Program-made: the position numbers and the translations under genes
Assembly: GCA_028704385.1 (NCBI GenBank)
Contig: JAQVLA010000002.1
Span: forward strand, 236,443 to 300,442
Source of the DNA: Bacteroidales bacterium
GTDB taxonomy: Bacteria; Bacteroidota; Bacteroidia; Bacteroidales; F082
Direction: 5' to 3'
DNA length: 64,000 nucleotides
The notes under the pieces: model-generated
Told to the model about the DNA's origin: nothing
Database searches by the model: none
The model's input: the letters and a program-made list of their open reading frames with translations, nothing else
In this document: positions 27,509 through 35,001 of the stretch, one piece after another
Numbering within the stretch: the stretch's first letter is position 1
How the letters are laid out: every line of letters begins with the position of its first letter

Positions 27509-28024
27509 AATATACGAACATTAAGGTTGTTTCAACTATAAATTGCCAAGCGAATATACAGAAATCTGACTGGATTCTCCAAATCAATTTTGCTACAGAA
27601 TAATAAATATCTCTTTCTTCCCTCCCTAAATAATTGAATTGGTAGCGGTTTCAAATATTTTAATGCTAAAAAATGGCTCGAATAGTGAACAGTAATTTGC
27701 TGATGTGGATACGAAAGGAACTTGAGCTCGCCTAAATCATGGATAAATAATTAGCCGTCACTTTTTCCCTGTTTCAACAGCAAGTTTTTTATTTGGCACT
27801 TTTCCCGATGCTTTTTGGAAATCGTCGTAAATCGCTTTATTTTGGCATTAGATCGTATTCTCTGCTCCCGCCAAAAGACCTGGAAGGGTTTTATCCCTTA
27901 TCTGATTTATGTTGGTTTTGATACGAGTAAAGGTATTTCCCGTATCCAAGCTTTAGAGGGCTAATTGATATTGTGCATCTAAATACCAAGAAGGAAGAAA
28001 GTCGTCCAGATGATTTTTCAACCA
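27509..28024. other. Long gap with possible remains of a decayed gene
   Basis: 516 bases with no intact gene. Between about 27780 and 27965 the plus strand reads as broken protein-like text in changing frames (FPMLFGNRRKSLYFG in one; RFILALDRILCSRQKTWKGF in another), ending in stops. It could be the remains of a transposase or other gene, but I cannot assign a family. No terminator, promoter consensus or RNA gene was seen. Confidence 0.3.
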
Positions 28025-28363
28025 TCAACCTCCAGCCTTTTTGGTTTGGAGGTAGCCGGACTTTAATAATATTGCCAACACTTTATCTCTGAAATCACCC
28101 TGAATTAGTATTTCCCCGTCTTTCACGCTGCCACCTGTTCCACAGGCACTTTTGAGCGATTTGCCAAGCTGGTTCAAATCATCGGTATGCCCTATGAATC
28201 CTGTGATGAGTGTGACTTGTTTGCCGCCTCTTTGTTTGCGATCAAGCATTACCCGAAGCTTTTGTTCGGCAGGCGAAGGTGTTACAGGCTGTTCTTCTTC
28301 GGGTTCGATCCTGAGGTCAGGATTGGTAGAATAAACGACTTGTTCGAAGTTTCTTTTCTTCAT
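28025..28363 (-). CDS. yciH: SUI1/eIF1-like translation factor (YciH)
   Basis: A 112-residue protein of the SUI1 family. The conserved core is seen in RKQRGGKQVTLITGF, LGKSLKSACGTGGSVKDGEI and IQGDFRDKVLAILLKSGY. In bacteria YciH-like proteins can discriminate against wrong initiation codons and tRNAs and have been linked to stress. The open frame begins at GTG 28369; I use the ATG at 28363. Either way its start lies inside the end of the lipid kinase gene, overlapping by 47 bases, so translation of the two is probably coupled. It is the last gene of the envelope operon. Confidence 0.9.
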   Translation of the reverse strand: MKKRNFEQVVYSTNPDLRIEPEEEQPVTPSPAEQKLRVMLDRKQRGGKQVTLITGFIGHTDDLNQLGKSLKSACGTGGSVKDGEILIQGDFRDKVLAILLKSGYLQTKKAGG

Positions 28364-29252
28364 CGGCACGTTGGATTATTACATTTAAACTCAGGGGGTT
28401 CACCTTGATGTGTAAGTTTTTTTTCAGTTTAATTGGTTCACCGTCCAGGTTGATCACCCTGTTTTTTTTGCGTTTTACAATTAGTTCGGATGCCTTGAGC
28501 ACCTGTACATAACGTGATTTATGGATCATCTTCAATAATAATAGATTGATGATCAATGGCATTTCAAAAATAGTTGGTTTTTGCACGATGCAAACATCCA
28601 GAAGGCCGTCGTTAAGCTCGGCTTGTGGGGCGATTGTGGTGTTATAACCAAACTGACTGGAATTGGCGAAAGCAATGAAAAATGCCTTGGTTTTGAGTCT
28701 TTCGCCATTTTCTAAGATCAGTTCGTAACTTTTTGGGCTGTAGTGCTGAAACCTGGCCGCCACAATTTTAAAATAGGTAAAAAAACCTCTTCCGCTATCT
28801 TCGGCAAAAAGTTTAGCTACTAAAGCATCAAATCCAACACCTGCAATGCTAATAAATACTTCTTTATTGTTGATTATTGCCGTATCAATTTTTGAGCTTA
28901 AACCTTTGTTGATAAGTTTTAAAGCACCTTCCATACCCAAAGGAATATTCAGATGACGTGCCAGTCCATTGCCTGATCCACTTGGAATAATGCCCAGTTT
29001 GGTATCGGTATTGACAAGACATCGTGCCACTTCATTTATAGTTCCATCGCCACCCACGGCAACCACAATGTCATATTTATCAGCGACAGCCTGCCGGCTC
29101 AATTCTGAAGCATGTCCCGGGCCTTCGGTGTAAATAATCTTATAATCAAATCGTTGGGTGTCGAGGATACTTTCTACGAAACCAGGAAAACTGTCTTTAT
29201 GTGTGTTTCCTGAAATGGGATTTACAATAAACAGAAGTCTTTCCTTTTTCAT
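28317..29252 (-). CDS. Diacylglycerol kinase family lipid kinase
   Basis: A 311-residue lipid kinase of the DAGK catalytic family (YegS/DgkB-like). The nucleotide-binding signature VVAVGGDGTINEVA is at residues 64-76, and the second conserved block LGIIPSGSGNGLARHL follows near residue 95. The C-terminal half has LNDGLLDVCIVQKP and the DGEP segment seen in this family. It phosphorylates diacylglycerol or a related lipid. The start overlaps the stop of the LTA-synthase-like gene by four bases (ATGA). The last 17 or so residues are charged and lie in the overlap with yciH. Confidence 0.9.
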   Translation of the reverse strand: MKKERLLFIVNPISGNTHKDSFPGFVESILDTQRFDYKIIYTEGPGHASELSRQAVADKYDIVVAVGGDGTINEVARCLVNTDTKLGIIPSGSGNGLARHLNIPLGMEGALKLINKGLSSKIDTAIINNKEVFISIAGVGFDALVAKLFAEDSGRGFFTYFKIVAARFQHYSPKSYELILENGERLKTKAFFIAFANSSQFGYNTTIAPQAELNDGLLDVCIVQKPTIFEMPLIINLLLLKMIHKSRYVQVLKASELIVKRKKNRVINLDGEPIKLKKNLHIKVNPLSLNVIIQRADEEKKLRTSRLFYQS

Positions 29253-31180
29253 CTGGTTGTTAATTTATTGGATATCATTCTGTTATTGTATTGTTGAAGA
29301 ATGGCCCTTAGTTTTGTTTCAAATTGTGGGATAGCAGGATGGTTCTTCTCCACAAGATTATGTTGCAAAAGTGAATCTGTTTCTAAATCAAAGAAGGCTG
29401 TGGTTTTTGAGCCGTCAAATTGAAGCAAATAGTTGCCATCCTGCAATTGTATCATCTGATTGATGAAGCTGATGTGCCATCTGGTTCCGTCAGGAGCAAA
29501 CAAATTGTTTCCAAAGGCCAGAAAACTTTCTTTGTAGTTTACAAGAGATAAAACAGTTGGCATAATGTCGGTTTGTTGTGCTGTTTCATTTGAATGAAAA
29601 ACACTGTCGAACAGCGGACTATAAAATGCAAGCGGCACTTTATACATGCCATATTCGTTGCGATAAAATTCGGATTGGGGTTCAGGATGGGTGTGGTCTG
29701 CCGTGAAAATAAAAACAGTGTTGGCAAACCATTGGGTTTGTTTAGCGGTTTCAAAAAACATTCTTAAAGAAAGGTCGGCATAGCGGATTGTATTTTCGAA
29801 AGGGCTATACAAATTTTGATCTTCAGGCCTTATTTTTTTTGGCAAACTGAATGGATGATGCGATGAAAGTGTGAAAATGGCAGAAATAAATGGTTCAGTA
29901 AAATCATTCATTGTATTACTGCTGAATTTCAGAAATGGGCCGTCAAAAATACCCCAGCTCCCATCAAAATCATCTTCGTTGGCGTATTCATTTCGGCCAA
30001 AATATAAATCAAAACCCAAGGCTCTGGCAGTGGCATCAAAATTCATGGTTCCGTTGTTTCCACCATGGAAGAAAGCTGTTGTATAATCATGTTGTCTGAG
30101 CAGACTGCCCATGCCCTCCACCGTATTGGCTGCATAAGCCGAAGTTGGATAATCTACGGGCATCAGCGAGGGGATGCCTGCTAATATTGCCGGTAAGGCT
30201 TCTATTGATCGCCTTCCGTTGGCATAGCCGTCAAATGTGATGCTATTTTCAAGTAAACTGTCCAGGAAGGGGGTAAGTCCTTGTTTTTGCGGGTTATAAA
30301 AGCCGATCAATTCCTGACCAAAACTCTCAAGTATCAAAATGACAAAATTCGGCTTTGCGGTTTTTCCTTTAAACCAATCCGGAAGTTTTGTCTGTTGTAC
30401 AGGTGTGTATAGGGTTTCCTGCTCATCATCGGTGAAGTCGTTTCGATATTGCAACACGTTTTGATTCAGTGTTTTAGCAATTGAAAAAGGAGTGTTCAGT
30501 ACAAGCGGGATTTGTTGGGTGCTGGCGTAACTGGCAGCTGAAACAAGGCTGATGGGTTTTAGCTGGAATCCTCCTCTGCCAGCGATGATGATAAATAAAA
30601 CACTGATCATTAAAAAGACCGTTTGCATCGCATACCAGATTTTTGTACGAACTGCTACCGGTGATTGTGGGATAAAATATCGGGTAATTTTAAACAATAC
30701 CCAGATAAAAGCCACCCAAATCATCCACATATACCAATAATCATACAGGAATTGCCAGAGCAACAGCAATATATTTTCGTCCGGATTACCCAAAAACTGA
30801 AAAATCTCAGTAGTTGTACGTTTTGAGATGAACCGGAAATAAATCGTATCTATCAGGTTTAATCCTATCGCCAGGGCGTTGGTCCAGATGAAAATCTGAT
30901 CAGCTGTTTTCTTCCATATGGGATGATATCTAATGGGTGCCGGAATGGCTAACAACAGAATATATAAGAGGTTGAACATGACCAATGCAGCCAGGTCAAA
31001 ACGTATGCCGGCAAACATAAGAGATATCAGTTCTCCAAAGCTAAGATAACCAAAACTGTTGAGGTTAAACACATAAAACAACCAACGACAAAGGCTAAAC
31101 AAAATCATCACTGATGTAAGCCTGAAAAGCAGCAGCAGTGGTAACGATATGCGCCTGATCATTGGGAAGTGAAATCTCAT
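29249..31180 (-). CDS. LTA synthase-like membrane sulfatase-fold transferase
   Basis: A 643-residue protein with about five N-terminal membrane helices (residues 1-220) and a large extracytoplasmic alkaline-phosphatase-fold domain. The metal-binding opening is FVILILESFGQELIGFY; the catalytic position is S325 in NGRRSIEALPAIL, where lipoteichoic acid synthases have Thr; HHPFSLP and FTADHTHPEP supply later metal ligands. The fold suggests transfer of phosphoglycerol or phosphoethanolamine from a phospholipid to an envelope acceptor. It overlaps the preceding lipoprotein gene and the following lipid kinase gene by four bases each. Acceptor and donor are unknown; a plain sulfatase is unlikely because of the membrane domain. 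Confidence 0.85.
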   Translation of the reverse strand: MRFHFPMIRRISLPLLLLFRLTSVMILFSLCRWLFYVFNLNSFGYLSFGELISLMFAGIRFDLAALVMFNLLYILLLAIPAPIRYHPIWKKTADQIFIWTNALAIGLNLIDTIYFRFISKRTTTEIFQFLGNPDENILLLLWQFLYDYWYMWMIWVAFIWVLFKITRYFIPQSPVAVRTKIWYAMQTVFLMISVLFIIIAGRGGFQLKPISLVSAASYASTQQIPLVLNTPFSIAKTLNQNVLQYRNDFTDDEQETLYTPVQQTKLPDWFKGKTAKPNFVILILESFGQELIGFYNPQKQGLTPFLDSLLENSITFDGYANGRRSIEALPAILAGIPSLMPVDYPTSAYAANTVEGMGSLLRQHDYTTAFFHGGNNGTMNFDATARALGFDLYFGRNEYANEDDFDGSWGIFDGPFLKFSSNTMNDFTEPFISAIFTLSSHHPFSLPKKIRPEDQNLYSPFENTIRYADLSLRMFFETAKQTQWFANTVFIFTADHTHPEPQSEFYRNEYGMYKVPLAFYSPLFDSVFHSNETAQQTDIMPTVLSLVNYKESFLAFGNNLFAPDGTRWHISFINQMIQLQDGNYLLQFDGSKTTAFFDLETDSLLQHNLVEKNHPAIPQFETKLRAILQQYNNRMISNKLTTR

Positions 31181-31527
31181 TTGAAGATATTGATATAAAC
31201 TACTCTGACAGCCTCTTCGGCCTGGTTGCCGGCTTCGTCTGTTACATTATATCTTACCCGGTACGAGCCAATCACGTTTTCGTTAATGTTTGATTCCATT
31301 TGCATCTTTGCACTGATGTCGATGGTGTCTTGTGTTGCTGTGATGTCGTAAGCTTTTGCTCCTGCATCTTCATAAGGTTCACCCAGGGGCGACCATGTTG
31401 GATTTGCTCCGTTCAAAACGATAAAGGGCGGGTAAGGATCATCTTTGGTATCTTCCTTGTTACAGGCAGTGAATAAAAGCACAACCGAAAGCTGAATCAG
31501 GGAAAAAATAAGATGGTTTGCCTTCAT
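31177..31527 (-). CDS. Small lipoprotein with a DUF5011-like immunoglobulin-type domain
   Basis: A 116-residue protein with a lipobox (LLFTAC, Cys22), so it should be lipid-anchored. The mature part begins with an acidic Asp/Glu/Lys stretch and then one compact beta domain: PPFIVLNGANPTWSPLGEPYEDAGAKA, closing with GSYRVRYNVTDEAGN. That pattern is typical of DUF5011/HYR-like Ig-fold repeats, which usually bind or present glycans or proteins at the surface. Its stop overlaps the start of the LTA-synthase-like gene (ATGA at 31177-31180), making it the first gene of that operon and a possible partner of the enzyme. Confidence 0.8.
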   Translation of the reverse strand: MKANHLIFSLIQLSVVLLFTACNKEDTKDDPYPPFIVLNGANPTWSPLGEPYEDAGAKAYDITATQDTIDISAKMQMESNINENVIGSYRVRYNVTDEAGNQAEEAVRVVYINIFK

Positions 31528-31605
31528 AAACAGTAAATTTTACAGAAATTTTTTCTCAACTGAAGTATTGATTGCCGATATGTTAAATATATCAGGAATG
31601 CCCTG

Positions 31606-31613
31606 CAAAAGTA
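31606..31613 (-). promoter_or_regulatory. -7 box of the envelope operon
   Basis: Minus-strand TACTTTTG, exact consensus, 79 bases upstream of the lipoprotein ATG at 31527. No TTG at the -33 position. It faces away from the -7 box of the HAD gene 27 bases further on. Confidence 0.4.
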
Positions 31614-31640
31614 AGAAAATTAAAGTTAGAAGGATTTTGG

Positions 31641-31648
31641 TATTTTTG
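31641..31648 (+). promoter_or_regulatory. -7 box of the HAD gene
   Basis: TATTTTTG, exact consensus, ends 17 bases before the ATG at 31666. No TTG at the -33 position. Confidence 0.45.
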
Positions 31649-31665
31649 CCCAAATAATATGTAAA

Positions 31666-32142
31666 ATGATTAAAACACTGATATTCGACTGGGGCGATAC
31701 CATCATGCGCGATTTTGATGAACCTGGCCCTATGTCGGGCTGGAAACAGATTGCCTGGATCCCCGGCGCAGAAGAGAGCTTGAAAGTGCTTTCGAAGAAA
31801 TACACCTGTATCATTGCTACCAGTGCCAGCCATTCAGACGTTCCAGAAATGAAAAAAGCCCTTTCAAGAGTTGGCGCTGACCAGTATTTTCAGTTGTTCT
31901 ACTCACGGAAAGAACTCAGCTTTGCTAAGCCCGATCCCCGCTTTTTCAGTGCAGTACTTCAAAGGAGTGGAGCAAAAGCTGAAACTTCCGTGATGATTGG
32001 CAATTTGTACGAAAAGGATATTGTCGGAGCAAAAATGGCAGGACTAACGACAGTTTTTTTCAATGAGAAAAAGCTAAAAGGCGATTTTCAGGATGCTGAT
32101 CACATCATAACGCATATGAATCAACTCACCAATCTGTTTTAA
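31666..32142 (+). CDS. HAD-superfamily hydrolase with altered motif I
   Basis: A 158-residue protein with the small HAD core and almost no cap. Motif I reads FDWGDT: the nucleophile D8 is present, but the usual second Asp at +2 is Gly10, with an Asp at +3 (D11). Motif II is likely T52 or S53 in IIATSASH, motif III the Lys of SFAKPDPRFF, and motif IV the acidic EKD of GNLYEKDI. A phosphatase role is likely but the change at the general acid position may alter activity. Its stop overlaps the M23 gene start by one base (TAATG), so the two are translated together. Confidence 0.82.
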   Translation: MIKTLIFDWGDTIMRDFDEPGPMSGWKQIAWIPGAEESLKVLSKKYTCIIATSASHSDVPEMKKALSRVGADQYFQLFYSRKELSFAKPDPRFFSAVLQRSGAKAETSVMIGNLYEKDIVGAKMAGLTTVFFNEKKLKGDFQDADHIITHMNQLTNLF

Positions 32143-33830
32143 TGAGATACTTATTAGTTTCTTTTTTGGTTATGCTAAACATCGCTTTAAATGCGCAACA
32201 GCATTTTCCAAAGTACAGATCTCCGCTTGATATCCCGGTTTATTTGTCGGGTACCTTTGCCGAATTACGCAGCAATCATTTTCATTCGGGTATCGATATT
32301 CGAACGCAGGGGGTTGAAGGGCATAAAGTTTTTGCAATTGGTGATGGTTTTGTGAGCCGTATTGCAGTATCGCCTTTTGGTTTTGGCAGAGCCATTTATG
32401 TAAATCATCCTGAAGGTTACACTTCGGTATATGGACATCTGCAGCGTTTTAGTCCCGAAATTGAAGCTTATGTCAAACAGGAGCAATACCGGCAAAGATC
32501 TTTTACGGTGAATCTTTATCTTGATTCGGGGCAATTTCCTTTAAAGGAAGGTCAGTTTTTGGGTTTATCCGGAAACAGCGGTTCGTCGGGCGGGCCTCAC
32601 CTGCATTTCGAAATCCGTGATGCCGCAACACAGGAACCCATGAATCCTTTGTATTTTGGTATTCAGATGAAAGACTTCATCCGGCCGGCTATCAGTCATT
32701 TTGCGGTATATCCTGTGAATGACAGCTCTTTTGTAATGCAACAGCACAAGCCCTTTTATTCGACTGTTCAAGGCTGGGGAGAGCAACACCGACTGCCTGA
32801 TCATCGGGCTGTTGAACTTAATGGAACTTTTGCTTTTGGGATTGCTGTGGTTGATCAGCATAATGATACACCTAATAAAAACGGTGTCTATTTAATTAGG
32901 CTACTGCAGGATTCGACAGTTTTATATGAGGTAAAAGCAGATCGTTTTTCTTTTGGCGAGACGCGCTACATCAACAGCTATATTGATTATGCCTACTACC
33001 AAACCAACAAAAAGCGATTGATCAGAACTGCTGTTGATCCTTTGAATAAACTGAGTCTTTATGAGAAATCGGATGGGATTGTAGAAGTCAGGTCAGGAGA
33101 TACGCTGCAACTTATTTTTGAAGTGCTCGATTTTAACCAAAACCGTTCGCTCCTGCCTTTCACCTTGATCGGGATTGATCCGGATACATCGCAGGCAAAA
33201 GTCATTCCTCCCGGAATACTTGTCAAAGCTGGTACTTCATTTAGTCTGGAGGCTGAAAACTTCAGGATAAATATTCCAAAGGATGTCTTTTACAAAGATG
33301 AATACCTTCTGATGACCTGCGAAACTGACAGCCTTACCGGTGTAGAAACCTTTCAGATTGGCGATCGGACGATTCCCGTGCATAAAGCTTTTCAGTTGGC
33401 GGTGAGGCCACCTGATTTTAAAAAACCCGATAAGTTATATATAGCGTATCTGGACGAAAAAAATGAAATCTCCGCTTTAAAAACCAAATTAGAGAAAGGT
33501 TTTCTTCATGCCGAACCTCGTGTGAATGGACGTTTCATGGTGCTGGCAGACACACTTAAACCCGAAATTAAATTCCTTAATTTTGGCCAAACGAAATCAG
33601 TCTCCGAATTGACAGCCTTAAAAGTAAAGATCGAAGATAAGGAAACGGGTATCGATACGTACATCGCCACGCTTAATGGCGAATGGCTGCTGATGGAATA
33701 TGATGCCAAAAACAAGCTGCTGATCTATGAAATTGATGAGCGTTTAAAACAAGGTGAAAATTACCTCAGGATTGAGGTGAAAGATCAGGTTGGAAATCAA
33801 GCAATAAAGGAAGTGAAATTGTTGAATTGA
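32142..33830 (+). CDS. Secreted M23 (LytM-type) peptidase-domain protein
   Basis: A 562-residue protein with a signal peptide (cleavage near NAQ19). The M23 domain comes right after it (about 25-185): H48SGID52 supplies the first zinc His and Asp, and GPHLHFEIRD carries the catalytic and zinc-binding histidines, so it looks active against peptidoglycan cross-links. Residues 190-562 form beta-rich domains of unknown type; the last (TALKVKIEDKETGIDTY, ending in VKDQVGNQAIKEV) is Ig-like. The placement of a catalytic domain at the N terminus with a long tail is common in Bacteroidota. It overlaps the HAD gene by one base. Its stop directly abuts that of the convergent HD gene. Confidence 0.88.
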   Translation: MRYLLVSFLVMLNIALNAQQHFPKYRSPLDIPVYLSGTFAELRSNHFHSGIDIRTQGVEGHKVFAIGDGFVSRIAVSPFGFGRAIYVNHPEGYTSVYGHLQRFSPEIEAYVKQEQYRQRSFTVNLYLDSGQFPLKEGQFLGLSGNSGSSGGPHLHFEIRDAATQEPMNPLYFGIQMKDFIRPAISHFAVYPVNDSSFVMQQHKPFYSTVQGWGEQHRLPDHRAVELNGTFAFGIAVVDQHNDTPNKNGVYLIRLLQDSTVLYEVKADRFSFGETRYINSYIDYAYYQTNKKRLIRTAVDPLNKLSLYEKSDGIVEVRSGDTLQLIFEVLDFNQNRSLLPFTLIGIDPDTSQAKVIPPGILVKAGTSFSLEAENFRINIPKDVFYKDEYLLMTCETDSLTGVETFQIGDRTIPVHKAFQLAVRPPDFKKPDKLYIAYLDEKNEISALKTKLEKGFLHAEPRVNGRFMVLADTLKPEIKFLNFGQTKSVSELTALKVKIEDKETGIDTYIATLNGEWLLMEYDAKNKLLIYEIDERLKQGENYLRIEVKDQVGNQAIKEVKLLN

Positions 33831-34481
33831 TCAGCTTTTTCCTGTTCTCTCGGCCTCAAACTGTGCCAGAAAGCCGAGCATAAAGTGATGTCTTTTCTCA
33901 GCAATTGATTTTGCATTTTCAGTATTCATCTGATCTTTCAGTAGCAGTAGCTTTTCATAAAAATGGTCGATGGTTGCAGCCTTGCTTTTTTGATAGGATT
34001 CACTACTCTGATGTTGAACTACAGCTATATTTTCATCATAAAACGGACGCTGCTTAAATCCTCCATAACTGAATGCCCGGGCAATTCCGATGGCTCCGAT
34101 GGCATCCAGTCTGTCGGCATCCTGCACAATTTGAAATTCAATGCTTTTGCTGATGTCTTTATCAAAGCTGTGTCTGAACGACATATGGTTTATGATGGTT
34201 TTGACATGATCAAGTCTTTGCGGGCTAAGTCCTGAATTCAATAAGAAACGGCCTATTTCATCCAGAATTTCATTTTCATTTCCTTTTTGAAATTTGCTGT
34301 CAGGCAGGTCATGCACCAACACAGCAATCAATACTACAGTTTCATCGCAGGGGATGTTCTTGATCAATTGCAGGGCATTTTGATAAACCCGTTCAATATG
34401 AAGCCAATCATGACCACTTTCGGCACCGGAAAGTTTTTGTTTAACATAAGCTCTCGTTTTAGCAATTATTTCCTGATCCAT
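33831..34481 (-). CDS. HD-domain phosphohydrolase (YedJ-like)
   Basis: A 216-residue cytosolic metal-dependent phosphohydrolase. The HD signature is complete: H24 in GHDWLHIERV, the H57-D58 pair in VLVHDLPDSKF, and a later Asp in QDADRLDAIGAIG. The arrangement matches the YedJ-type subgroup, whose members act on nucleotides or other phosphate esters. It starts 11 bases after the stop of a P-loop kinase gene, so the pair may act on the same metabolite. The stop codon touches that of the M23 gene, forming TGATCA across the two genes. Confidence 0.86.
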   Translation of the reverse strand: MDQEIIAKTRAYVKQKLSGAESGHDWLHIERVYQNALQLIKNIPCDETVVLIAVLVHDLPDSKFQKGNENEILDEIGRFLLNSGLSPQRLDHVKTIINHMSFRHSFDKDISKSIEFQIVQDADRLDAIGAIGIARAFSYGGFKQRPFYDENIAVVQHQSSESYQKSKAATIDHFYEKLLLLKDQMNTENAKSIAEKRHHFMLGFLAQFEAERTGKS

Positions 34482-34492
34482 AATTACAGAGT

Positions 34493-34987
34493 TTAACGAA
34501 CAAAATCCAGGATACTTTGTGACATGAAATTCTTAGTGCCATCCACTTTAATGGTGCGCTGAGGTTCCGGACTAAGACCATATTTCAGGTAGCTTTCCCA
34601 GATATGTTTTATGTACCAATCGGGCTCATGACCCCAGCGGTGATCATGTTCTTTTCGGTCCAGAAAAGTTTGGTAATCAATTTTAATGAGCAACATGCTG
34701 TCGTACAAACTATTGGTCAACCGATCGTGAAAAACAAGCAGCCCTTCGGCAATCACAATATCATTTACTTTGCTTTCGGCCAGGATACTTTTTCTAAATC
34801 TTTCATGATCAATGCTATCCGGATGTTCCCAGTCAATGCGATCCATAATTCGCGGGAGTTGTTCGGTGGGATAAGCAAACTCATCCTGACAGATAAGGTG
34901 TGTTTTTTTTTCTGGAAACTGATCTCTAAGCCATTCGGCCAGTGAAGTTTTCCCGGCTCTGCTTACGCCTCCAATTCCGATAATCAT
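34493..34987 (-). CDS. P-loop kinase of the uridine/nicotinamide riboside kinase type
   Basis: A 164-residue protein starting at the ATG at 34987; the open frame extends two codons further to a TTG. It begins MIIGIGGVSRAGKTSLAEWL, a Walker A loop in the style of uridine kinases and nicotinamide riboside kinases. HLICQDEFAYP has the catalytic Asp after strand 2, IVIAEGLLVFHD corresponds to Walker B, and DRKEHDHRW resembles the lid segment. Substrate cannot be fixed; a small nucleoside-like molecule is likely. It lies 14 bases after a beta-helix lipoprotein gene and 11 before an HD phosphohydrolase gene. Confidence 0.82.
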   Translation of the reverse strand: MIIGIGGVSRAGKTSLAEWLRDQFPEKKTHLICQDEFAYPTEQLPRIMDRIDWEHPDSIDHERFRKSILAESKVNDIVIAEGLLVFHDRLTNSLYDSMLLIKIDYQTFLDRKEHDHRWGHEPDWYIKHIWESYLKYGLSPEPQRTIKVDGTKNFMSQSILDFVR

Positions 34988-35001
34988 AGCCAATTGATCA
35001 T

